Assembly: GCA_022706885.1 (NCBI GenBank)
Contig: JAKJBR010000012.1
Location: 1-38,358 of the forward strand
DNA: 38,358 nucleotides
Source: DUPQ01 sp022706885
GTDB lineage: Bacteria; Bacillota; Clostridia; DUPQ01
Direction: 5' to 3'
In this document: piece after piece, positions 31,575 through 38,358 of the stretch
Layout: each line of letters opens with the position of its first letter
How positions within the stretch are numbered: the stretch's first letter is position 1
Translations under genes and position numbers: made by a program
Notes under the pieces: generated by a model
What the model was told of the DNA's origin: nothing
Database searches by the model: none
What the model saw: only the letters and a program-made list of their open reading frames with translations

Positions 31575-32417
31575 ATGGAACAGGAATTATTGCTAAAATT
31601 GAAAAGGAAGGCAGCCGATGTCAGAAAAGGCATTATTGAAGCGGTTTTCTCAGCCGGAAGCGGCCATCCGGGCGGATCATTATCCTGTGCGGATATACTG
31701 ACGGTTCTGTATTTCAAACACATGAATGTCAATCCTTCCAAGCCCAAAGATCCCGACAGAGACAGATTTGTACTTTCAAAAGGACATGCGGCACCGGTAT
31801 TGTATTCGGTACTTGCGGAAAAGGGATATATACCCAAAGAAGACCTTTTTACATTCCGTCAAGCCGACAGTTATTTAGAAGGACATCCGTCTTTGAAAGA
31901 TGTTCCGGGAGTGGATATGACTACAGGCTCGCTCGGGCAGGGAATCTGTGCGGCATGCGGTATGGCCCAGATGGGAAAACTGGATAAAAAGGATTACAGG
32001 GTTTATGCCGTATTGGGCGACGGAGAACTGCAGGAAGGGCAGGTATGGGAAGCTATGATGTATGCAGCCCACTACAAACTGGACAATCTTACGGCTTTTC
32101 TGGACCATAACGGTTTACAGATAGACGGAGACATAAAGGAAGTAATGTCACCCGAACCGGTTGTTGCCAAGTTTGAGGCTTTCGGTTGGAGCGTTATTCT
32201 GATTGACGGACATGATATGGATCAGATAGATAAGGCAATTAAAAAAGCCAAAAGGACCAAAGGTAAACCTACCATGATTGTTGCGGAAACAATTAAAGGT
32301 AAGGGTGTATCATATATGGAAAATAAATATGAATGGCACGGAAAGGCTCCCAATCAGGAACAAAGGGATATAGCCATTGCCGAGCTGGATGCGTATATAG
32401 AAAGTCTGGGGGTGTAA
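31575..32417 (+). CDS. Transketolase, N-terminal (TPP-binding) subunit
   Basis: With the next gene it forms a split transketolase, moving two-carbon units between pentose and other sugar phosphates in the non-oxidative pentose phosphate pathway. The 280 residues hold GSGHPGGSLSCADIL, the HAAPVLYSVLAEKG region, and the TPP motif GDGELQEGQVWEA followed by the DHNGLQIDG loop. The frame opens two codons earlier at a TTG, but AAGGAG (31563-31568) is spaced 6 nt from the ATG at 31575. Upstream lie TATAAT (31528-31533) and an inverted repeat ATTACC-GCATTA-GGTAAT (31505-31522) in place of a clear -35. It leads a four-gene run. Confidence 0.95.
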   Translation: MEQELLLKLKRKAADVRKGIIEAVFSAGSGHPGGSLSCADILTVLYFKHMNVNPSKPKDPDRDRFVLSKGHAAPVLYSVLAEKGYIPKEDLFTFRQADSYLEGHPSLKDVPGVDMTTGSLGQGICAACGMAQMGKLDKKDYRVYAVLGDGELQEGQVWEAMMYAAHYKLDNLTAFLDHNGLQIDGDIKEVMSPEPVVAKFEAFGWSVILIDGHDMDQIDKAIKKAKRTKGKPTMIVAETIKGKGVSYMENKYEWHGKAPNQEQRDIAIAELDAYIESLGV

Positions 32418-32424
32418 ATTAAAA

Positions 32425-33360
32425 ATGAAAAAAGCTACAAGAGCGGCTTACGGTGAAGCGTTAGCGGAATACGGAAGCAATGAAAGAATAATAGTACTTG
32501 ATGCCGATTTGTCCAAATCCACCATGACGGCCAAGTTTCAGGAATTGTATCCCGAGCGATTCTTCAATACGGGAATTGCCGAAGCCAACATGATATCCTC
32601 CGCAGCGGGTATAGCCACATGCGGCAAGATAGTATTTGCCAGTTCTTTTGCCATATTCGCAGCGGTAAGAGCTGCCGAGCAGATAAGAAACTCGGTGTGC
32701 TATCCCAGGCTTAATGTCAAGATAGCTGCAACTCATGCGGGTATATCGGTAGGAGAGGACGGTGCAACTCATCAGGCAATCGAGGATATAGCGGTAATGA
32801 GGGCATTACCCAACCTGACGGTAATTCAGCCGTGTGACGGAAGAGAAACCAAACAGGCGGTAAAAGCAATAATAGATTATGACGGACCGGTATACTTACG
32901 TCTAGGAAGACTGCCGGTGGAAGATATATATGATAACTCATACGAATTTGCCTGGGGTAAAGGTGTACAACTTAAAGACGGCTGCGATGTAACAATAATA
33001 GCAACGGGACTTATGGTAGGTTCCGCTCTGGAAGCTTATGAGATGTTAAAGGCTCAGGGTATTTTGGCAAGGGTAATAAACATACACACCATAAAGCCTA
33101 TTGACAGGGAAATAATTGTTAAAGCGGCAAAAGAAACGGGTGCCGTTGTGACTGCCGAAGAACATACCATAATCGGCGGACTGGGTTCCGCGGTATGTGA
33201 AGTTTTAAGCGAAGAGTACCCCGTTCCGGTTAAAAGAATAGGAATTGAAGACAAATTCGGAAAATCGGGAAAACCTAATGAACTTTTGAAACTTTACGGT
33301 CTGACGGCGGAAGATATAGCCATTAAAGCAAAGAATGTAATGGCGCTGAAAAGAAAATGA
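32425..33360 (+). CDS. Transketolase, C-terminal (pyrimidine-binding) subunit
   Basis: The 311-residue partner of the split transketolase. It has VLDADLSKST, FFNTGIAEANMISSAAGIA (the Glu that activates TPP lies here), THAGISVGEDGATHQAIEDIA, and the transketolase C-terminal domain (residues 185-305). It starts 7 nt after the N subunit, with GGGGGTG at the end of the upstream gene as ribosome binding site. Its stop overlaps the tatD start by 4 nt. Confidence 0.95.
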   Translation: MKKATRAAYGEALAEYGSNERIIVLDADLSKSTMTAKFQELYPERFFNTGIAEANMISSAAGIATCGKIVFASSFAIFAAVRAAEQIRNSVCYPRLNVKIAATHAGISVGEDGATHQAIEDIAVMRALPNLTVIQPCDGRETKQAVKAIIDYDGPVYLRLGRLPVEDIYDNSYEFAWGKGVQLKDGCDVTIIATGLMVGSALEAYEMLKAQGILARVINIHTIKPIDREIIVKAAKETGAVVTAEEHTIIGGLGSAVCEVLSEEYPVPVKRIGIEDKFGKSGKPNELLKLYGLTAEDIAIKAKNVMALKRK

Positions 33361-34151
33361 TATTTGAAACACACGCTCATCTTCTTGCAGAACAGTTTGA
33401 CCAAGACAGAAATGAAGTTATACAAAGAGCTTTAGAGAACGGCATATTGGCCGTTCTCAATGTTTCCGACGACATGAAATCTTCCAAGAAAGCCGTTATG
33501 CTGGCACAGCAACATGAAAGAGTATTCGGCTCCGTCGGAGTACACCCTCATAACGGAGCGGATTTCAGGGATCAAGATGTCAGTATACTTAAGGAACTTA
33601 CTTCCGATGAGAAAATACTTGCAATCGGTGAGATCGGTCTGGATTATTACTATGACTTTTGCGACCGAACGGTACAACGGGAGGTTTTTGTAAAACAGCT
33701 GGATTTGGCAAAACAACTGGATTTACCCGTGATAATTCATAACAGAGAAGCACATAAAGATACAATTGATATCTTATCTTCCTACGGTAAAGATATAAAA
33801 GGGGTAATGCACTGCTATTCGGGAAGTGCCGAGAGCGCAAAAATACTTCTTAACTTAGATATGTATATTTCCTTTACCGGAGTTATTACATTCAAAAATG
33901 CTAAAAGAGCCGTTGAAGCATTGGAGGTCATCCCTTTGGACAGGCTGCTGCTGGAGACCGATTGTCCGTATATGTCACCTGAACCTTTGAGAGGGACCAG
34001 AAATGAGCCTAAAAATCTGATATATATTGCAAGGAAAATGGCTGAGGTCAAGAAGATATCGTATGAAAGACTTTTGGAACAATTGTGGGAAAACAGTTTC
34101 AGACTATTTAAAAAAGCGGAAAAATACAAACAGACATTGGAAACAACATGA
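33357..34151 (+). CDS. TatD-family metal-dependent hydrolase
   Basis: A 264-residue cytosolic TIM-barrel nuclease of the TatD family, implicated in DNA repair and turnover. Metal ligands are all present: His6 and His8 (ETHAHL), Glu92 (GEIGLDYYYD), His128 (IIHNR), His152 (MHCYSG) and Asp202 (ETDCPY). The ATGA overlap with the transketolase gene and with ksgA downstream indicates translational coupling. The tatD-ksgA order is common in Firmicutes (rnmV is usually between or near). An early perfect hairpin lies at 33435-33458. Confidence 0.93.
   Translation: MIFETHAHLLAEQFDQDRNEVIQRALENGILAVLNVSDDMKSSKKAVMLAQQHERVFGSVGVHPHNGADFRDQDVSILKELTSDEKILAIGEIGLDYYYDFCDRTVQREVFVKQLDLAKQLDLPVIIHNREAHKDTIDILSSYGKDIKGVMHCYSGSAESAKILLNLDMYISFTGVITFKNAKRAVEALEVIPLDRLLLETDCPYMSPEPLRGTRNEPKNLIYIARKMAEVKKISYERLLEQLWENSFRLFKKAEKYKQTLETT
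33435..33458 (+). other. Perfect 9-bp hairpin in codons 27-34 of tatD
   Basis: GAGAACGGC (33435-33443) pairs with GCCGTTCTC (33450-33458) around a 6-nt loop. No T-run follows. It may be chance or may slow translation. Confidence 0.4.
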
Positions 34152-35008
34152 AGAATACAGACAACATCATACCTCTCCCTGATTATGTAAGAGCGAAGAA
34201 AGCTTTGGGACAGAATTTCTTAACCGACAAAACTATAGCTTTAAAGATAGTGGAAGCACTGAATCTTTGTAAAGAGGATATTGTAATTGAAGTGGGTGCG
34301 GGTACCGGTGCCATAACGGCACTTATTGCTCCTTTATGTAAAAAGCTTTATGCCGTGGAGACCGATATCGATCTTATAAAACCCCTCACTTCCGTTTTGG
34401 CAAAGTATGATAATGTAGAAATAATAAATAAGGATATTCTGAAAACCGATATTAACGATATTATTGATAAAGAATGCAGATATAAAACAGTAGCCAATCT
34501 TCCGTACTATATAACCACTCCGGTTATATCTAAATTCGTGGAGCAAGAAAACCCGCCCGATGTAATGGTTTTTATGATGCAGAAGGAAGTTGCGGACAGA
34601 TTATGCGCATCAGAGGGAAGCAGGATATACGGAAGTTTCACAATATACGTGGGTTACAGATATGTTGCATCATTCGTAGTGAATGTTCCGCCGGAAAGTT
34701 TCATTCCCGCACCGGAAGTGGATAGTACGGTATTGAAGTTTATAAAACGGGAAAAACCGCCGGTGGATGTACCGTCGGAAGAGTTCTTCTTTTCGGTGGT
34801 AAGGGCGGCATTTTCCCAAAGAAGAAAAAAACTTTCCAACTGCATAGCGGCAATGCCTATATTTGATATAAGCAAAAATGAGACGGAAGATATACTTATA
34901 CAGATGGGTGTAAGGGCGGATGCCAGAGCCGAAGCTCTGTCCATGGAGCAATTTGCCGAGCTGTCTTGGAGATTATATGACCGAAATACAAACAATGTAA
35001 ATAAATGA
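34148..35008 (+). CDS. ksgA: 16S rRNA (adenine(1518)-N6/adenine(1519)-N6)-dimethyltransferase
   Basis: Dimethylates two adjacent adenines in helix 45 of 16S rRNA late in small-subunit assembly, using S-adenosylmethionine; loss gives kasugamycin resistance. The 286 residues include KALGQNFL, the SAM-binding IEVGAGTGAIT, the catalytic NLPYYITTP motif and the C-terminal PPESFIPAPEVDS and AFSQRRKKLSN segments. It overlaps tatD by 4 nt and ends the four-gene run. No strong terminator follows in the 166-nt spacer. Confidence 0.96.
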   Translation: MKNTDNIIPLPDYVRAKKALGQNFLTDKTIALKIVEALNLCKEDIVIEVGAGTGAITALIAPLCKKLYAVETDIDLIKPLTSVLAKYDNVEIINKDILKTDINDIIDKECRYKTVANLPYYITTPVISKFVEQENPPDVMVFMMQKEVADRLCASEGSRIYGSFTIYVGYRYVASFVVNVPPESFIPAPEVDSTVLKFIKREKPPVDVPSEEFFFSVVRAAFSQRRKKLSNCIAAMPIFDISKNETEDILIQMGVRADARAEALSMEQFAELSWRLYDRNTNNVNK

Positions 35009-35141
35009 CAGTTTAGCAACACTATTGCGGGATAAAAAAAACAAAATTTGTTTCGTTTAAAAATTAACATGTAAATTCTTAAATTTTTGTAAAATCGCTA
35101 TTGCAAAACAAAAAGGGTAGCAATATACTAATAACTAACTG

Positions 35142-35159
35142 TTGTGTTTATATTCACAC
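35142..35159. promoter_or_regulatory. Rex-like inverted repeat upstream of nrdD
   Basis: TTGTG-N8-CACAC fits the spacing of the redox repressor Rex site (TTGTGAA-N4-TTCACAA) with three mismatches. A TTGTGT/CATACT promoter with 16-nt spacing (35142-35169) would overlap it. No good NrdR box is seen. Confidence 0.35.
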
Positions 35160-35189
35160 TAAACATACTACATATTGGGAGAGAGGGTC

Positions 35190-37535
35190 ATGATTACGAA
35201 AATTATCAAACGCGATGGCCGGGAGGAAAGCTTTTCGTCTTTTAGAATCACCAGAGCTATATTCCTAGCCGCAGAAGCGGTAGCTAAAGAAGAAAACACC
35301 AAAGCCGATTTCACAATTGCAGAACAGTTGACCGAGAAGGTCGTGCAATTGCTCAATCGAAGATTCATTGAAACAATTCCTACAGTTGAGGATGTTCAGG
35401 ATGCGGTAGTAAAAGTACTTATTGAAGAGGGTCATGCCAAAACCTCCGAGAAGTATATTCTGTACAGGGAAGCGCGAAGTAAAGCGCGGTCCATGAAGAC
35501 ACGTCTGATGAAGGCTATTGAGGAAATAACCTTTCATGAGGCAAATCAAAGCAATTTAAAAAGAGAGAATGCCAACATAGACGGCAATACCGCAATGGGC
35601 ACCATGCTTCAGTACGGATCTGCCGTATCGAAGGAATTCTGCAAGACCAATCTGTTGGATCCCAAACACACCAAGATGCACGAAGAGGGAGATATCCATA
35701 TTCACGACCTGGACTTTTATAACATGGGAACCCTTACATGTTGTCAGATTGATCTTTCCCGTCTTTTCAAACACGGATTTTCCACAGGTCACGGACATCT
35801 TCGTGAACCTCAGGATATAGCCTCGTATACCGCACTGGCTGCAATAGCAATACAAAGCAATCAGAACGATCAGCACGGCGGACAAAGCATACCGGCATTT
35901 GACTATTATCTTGCGGACGGTGTTGCAAAGACATTCAGAAGAACTTACAGAAGCAATACCATAAAAGCCATGAAGATTATTTACGGCAATGTAGCACCGG
36001 ATTGTGATGATAAGATAAAGGAGTTCGAGAAACAGGTCGGTCTGTATGCAAAGATAGAAATGCACAGCGAGTATCTGAAGAAATTCAACGAATTCCTGGT
36101 AAAAGAATTAAAAGTCAAAACCAAAGATCTGGATAAGATTAATAAGTTTGCTTACAGTGAATCTTTAGCGGAAACCGACAAGAGAACATTTCAGGCTATG
36201 GAAGGAATAGTACACAATCTCAACACCATGCATTCGAGAGCGGGAGCACAGGTACCGTTTTCCAGCATCAACTTCGGTACCGACATATCCCCCGAGGGAC
36301 GTATGGTAACCAAGAATCTTCTGCTTGCTCACGATGCGGGCTTGGGCAACGGCGAAACGCCGATATTCCCCATACTCATATTCAAGGTAAAAGAAGGTGT
36401 AAACTATAATCCGGAAGATCCGAATTATGATTTATTCAAGCTTGCATGCAGAGTTTCCGCAAAAAGGCTGTTCCCCAACTTTTCGTTTATAGATGCTCCG
36501 TTCAACATCTCATATTATAAACCGGGCAACCCCGATACCGAAGTTACATACATGGGATGCCGTACAAGGGTATTGGGTAATATAAACGGTGATGAGGTGG
36601 TAACCAGAAGAGGAAATATTTCTTTCACATCCATAAACCTGCCGAGACTGGGTCTTAAGCACGGAGTGGTGCTGAAAGGTAAATTCGATGAAGCGGGATT
36701 CTTTAAGGATCTTGACGATAAGATGGAGACGGTAAAGCAGCAGCTTCTGGAAAGACTGGTGGTACAGGGCAGCAAGAAAGTTAAGAACTTCCCGTTCCTC
36801 ATGGGTCAGCATCTGTGGATGGGATCGGAGAATCTGGGTTGGGAGGATACCCTTGAGACTGTTGTAAAACACGGAACCCTTACAATAGGTTTCATCGGAC
36901 TTGCAGAGTGCCTGAAAGCTCTTATAGGCGAACACCACGGAGAAAGTGAAAAAGCTCAGGAGCTGGGGTTGCAAATAGTCCGCCATATGAGAAAAAGATG
37001 TGATGAGTTTATGAAAGAACATTCTTTGAACTTCTCACTGATAGCTACCCCCGCTGAAGGATTATCCGGTCGATTCACCGCGCTGGATAAAAAGATTTAC
37101 GGAACCATTGAAGGAATAACCGACAAAGAGTACTACACCAATTCCTTCCACATACCGGTATCCTATAAAATATCCGCTTATGACAAACTGCAAAAGGAAG
37201 CACCTTACCACGCACTTACCAATGCTGGTCATATATCTTATGTGGAAATAGACGGAGATCCTTTGAAGAATCTGGAAGCTTTCGAGGATATTATACGATA
37301 TATGAAAGAGTGTAATATAGGATACGGAAGCATAAATCATCCGGTAGACAGAGACTCGATATGCGGTTATACGGGTGTTATACAAAATTCCGTTTGCCCC
37401 AGCTGCAAAAGAGAAGAGAAGAACGGTCCCAAGTTCGAAAGAATACGCAGGATAACGGGATACCTTGTCGGAACACTGGATAATTTCAATGATTCAAAAG
37501 CCGCAGAGGAAAGAGACAGGGTCAAACATGCATAA
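35190..37535 (+). CDS. nrdD: Anaerobic ribonucleoside-triphosphate reductase
   Basis: The glycyl-radical class III reductase, which makes deoxyribonucleotides without oxygen. An N-terminal ATP-cone (residues 1-95, allosteric control) precedes the barrel. The C-terminus has the zinc Cys of CGYTGV and CPSCKR and the radical-site RITGYLVG. The frame opens at TTG 35175, but GGGAGAGAGG is placed for the ATG at 35190 (781 residues). NrdG, its activase, starts 8 nt before its stop. Length and motifs are normal. Confidence 0.96.
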   Translation: MITKIIKRDGREESFSSFRITRAIFLAAEAVAKEENTKADFTIAEQLTEKVVQLLNRRFIETIPTVEDVQDAVVKVLIEEGHAKTSEKYILYREARSKARSMKTRLMKAIEEITFHEANQSNLKRENANIDGNTAMGTMLQYGSAVSKEFCKTNLLDPKHTKMHEEGDIHIHDLDFYNMGTLTCCQIDLSRLFKHGFSTGHGHLREPQDIASYTALAAIAIQSNQNDQHGGQSIPAFDYYLADGVAKTFRRTYRSNTIKAMKIIYGNVAPDCDDKIKEFEKQVGLYAKIEMHSEYLKKFNEFLVKELKVKTKDLDKINKFAYSESLAETDKRTFQAMEGIVHNLNTMHSRAGAQVPFSSINFGTDISPEGRMVTKNLLLAHDAGLGNGETPIFPILIFKVKEGVNYNPEDPNYDLFKLACRVSAKRLFPNFSFIDAPFNISYYKPGNPDTEVTYMGCRTRVLGNINGDEVVTRRGNISFTSINLPRLGLKHGVVLKGKFDEAGFFKDLDDKMETVKQQLLERLVVQGSKKVKNFPFLMGQHLWMGSENLGWEDTLETVVKHGTLTIGFIGLAECLKALIGEHHGESEKAQELGLQIVRHMRKRCDEFMKEHSLNFSLIATPAEGLSGRFTALDKKIYGTIEGITDKEYYTNSFHIPVSYKISAYDKLQKEAPYHALTNAGHISYVEIDGDPLKNLEAFEDIIRYMKECNIGYGSINHPVDRDSICGYTGVIQNSVCPSCKREEKNGPKFERIRRITGYLVGTLDNFNDSKAAEERDRVKHA

Positions 37536-38046
37536 GATAAGACTGTCCGGTAAGTGCACAAGAGACAGTACTGTGGACGGACCCGGTTTAAGAATTGTCA
37601 TTTGGACACAGGGATGTTTACATAACTGTAAAGGATGCCACAATCCCGACACTCACGATTTGAACGGCGGGTTTTCGGAAGATGTAGATAATGTAATTAA
37701 ATTTATAGAGGAGTCTAAGATACAAAAAGGCATCACCCTTTCGGGGGGTGAGCCTTTTTTGCAACCGGAAGCTTTGATACCCATCGTAAAATCGGCAATA
37801 GATAAAGGTCTCAATGTGTGGGCATTTTCCGGTTACACATACGAGCAGTTGCTGAAGGATAAAAACAAAAAAGCTCTTCTCGACTATGTCGATGTCCTGG
37901 TAGACGGCCCTTTTGTGCTGGAGCAGAAAGACGAGCGGCTTGCCTACAAAGGATCCAAAAACCAGAGAATAATCGATGTTAAACAATCTTATGCCCAAAA
38001 CAAGGTTGTTATAAGCCGATATGACGAGGTAAATGCGGGTTTTTAG
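37528..38046 (+). CDS. nrdG: Anaerobic ribonucleotide reductase activating radical SAM protein
   Basis: Generates the glycyl radical in NrdD from S-adenosylmethionine and an Fe-S cluster. The 172 residues have DGPGLR, the cluster motif CLHNCKGC and TLSGGEPFLQP. The frame opens at 37465, but that start lies inside nrdD; ATG 37528 gives a normal NrdG N-terminus (MHKIRLSG), overlaps nrdD by 8 nt, and has AGAGACAGG upstream. A terminator-like hairpin is embedded in the SGGEP codons (37724-37760). Confidence 0.95.
   Translation: MHKIRLSGKCTRDSTVDGPGLRIVIWTQGCLHNCKGCHNPDTHDLNGGFSEDVDNVIKFIEESKIQKGITLSGGEPFLQPEALIPIVKSAIDKGLNVWAFSGYTYEQLLKDKNKKALLDYVDVLVDGPFVLEQKDERLAYKGSKNQRIIDVKQSYAQNKVVISRYDEVNAGF
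37724..37760 (+). terminator. Terminator-like hairpin inside nrdG
   Basis: AAAAAGGC-A-TCACCC (37724-37738) pairs with GGGTGA-GCCTTTTT (37746-37759), a 14-bp stem with one bulged A, loop TTTCGGG and a T-run. It meets the form of an intrinsic terminator but lies in codons for the conserved KGITLSGGEPF segment. It may cause partial termination or be a by-product of codon choice. Confidence 0.4.
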
Positions 38047-38049
38047 AAT

Positions 38050-38082
38050 CTTAATAAAATATTAATGATATTAAGGCTTTTT
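38050..38082 (+). terminator. Weak terminator after nrdG
   Basis: CTTAATA (38050-38056) pairs with TATTAAG (38069-38075), all but one pair A-T, followed by GCTTTTT. Stability is low, so read-through to the response-regulator remnant is possible. Confidence 0.45.
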
Positions 38083-38126
38083 CCTTAAACATTTATAGGG
38101 CAAAATAGTAAGTGAAGGAGACAGCC

Positions 38127-38237
38127 ATGTACAACATACTTATATGCGATGACGATTATGATATAGTTTCCGCATTAAAGATTTATCTTTCAAGTGATAA
38201 CTATAATATTTTTACGGCTTATAACGGAAAAAGGTAG
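38127..38237 (+). pseudogene. Truncated response-regulator receiver domain
   Basis: A GAAGGAG site 7 nt upstream and an ATG open MYNILICDDDYDIVSALKIYL and on to AYNGK, the classic start of a two-component receiver domain with the acidic pocket Asp8-Asp9-Asp10. The frame ends in GKR-stop after 36 codons, where a functional protein continues with GxEAL and the phosphoacceptor Asp. The remaining receiver and output domains are absent from the following 120 nt in any frame. The gene is broken, probably by an insertion or deletion near 38231. Confidence 0.75.
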
Positions 38238-38325
38238 ATTGCATAACTAAGTTCCGTTCTTACATAACCCAAAAAAGCGAATTACCGATAAAGTGTTAAA
38301 AAAGACATAAAATCGTTGAAATATT

Positions 38326-38358
38326 TCAATTTGAATGATATTCTATGGCTGTCAAGCA
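38326..38358 (-). mobile_element. Possible C-terminal tail of an IS transposase
   Basis: The last 33 nt read on the minus strand as CLTAIEYHSN-stop, which resembles the (S/T)PxEYR ending of IS3-family OrfB transposases. Together with the cut response regulator it suggests an insertion sequence whose end lies near 38231-38240. Only ten residues are visible, so this is weak. Confidence 0.3.

Noticed and set aside
34654..35070. A 138-codon minus-strand frame over the end of ksgA
   Set aside because: Antisense shadow of a conserved gene; no ribosome binding site and no recognisable protein.

Overview
This window looks like chromosome from an anaerobic, fermentative member of the Clostridia (Bacillota). 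The reasons are a single-chain pyruvate:ferredoxin oxidoreductase, an oxygen-sensitive Fe-S L-serine dehydratase, the class III ribonucleotide reductase pair nrdD/nrdG, a radical-SAM sulfatase-maturase-like protein, a split transketolase, a T-box leader, purine-rich ribosome binding sites and AT-rich spacers. Species cannot be read from the sequence alone. There is no CRISPR array, prophage or rRNA. The only mobile-element hint is at the right edge, where a response-regulator gene stops after 36 codons and a possible IS transposase tail begins.

Layout. 1-3.9 kb: a partial anchored protein (-) and nifJ (+). 4-7.3 kb: a GH130 phosphorylase and a HAD phosphatase in one operon, then a beta-helix protein. 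7.3-8.8 kb: an AAA/DUF4143 ATPase (-) with three 33-bp-spaced repeats upstream. 8.8-11 kb: a T-box leader and a divergent MetRS-like synthetase. 11.2-16 kb (-): murA and an M42 peptidase, an ECF S component, a UroD-fold protein. 16-18.4 kb (+): a YitT protein and a second beta-helix protein. 18.4-20 kb (-): a second AAA/DUF4143 ATPase whose upstream region carries the same core repeat. 20-22.3 kb: a small Cys-containing protein (-) and a GH20-like protein (+). 22.3-29.4 kb (-): UroD-fold protein, KAP NTPase, xylA, sulfatase-maturase-like radical SAM enzyme, tRNA-Thr, tRNA-Val, sdaA. 29.5 kb: a probable SOS-controlled small RNA. 29.7-38 kb (+): TPR-yitT, transketolase N/C-tatD-ksgA with overlapping starts, then nrdD-nrdG.

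Themes. Central metabolism and housekeeping (nifJ, tkt, sdaA, nrdDG, murA, ksgA) are interleaved with intracellular glycan genes (GH130, two beta-helix proteins without signal peptides, a GH20-like protein, XylA) and with UroD-fold proteins.

Most notable signals: (1) a ~73-nt RNA gene at 29557-29629 (-) with a consensus promoter, an exact LexA/DinR box overlapping it, a terminator, and a C-rich loop complementary to Shine-Dalgarno sequences; (2) a MetRS-derived synthetase whose methionine pocket and KMSKS motif are altered, under a T-box whose specifier position reads CAG rather than AUG and whose acceptor-pairing bulge predicts a G73 tRNA; (3) a shared GAAAAACGTTA-type repeat array upstream of two otherwise distant DUF4143 ATPases; (4) a divergent gene pair with two apparently leaderless promoters around a palindrome. 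Functions were assigned by reading motifs, not by database search.
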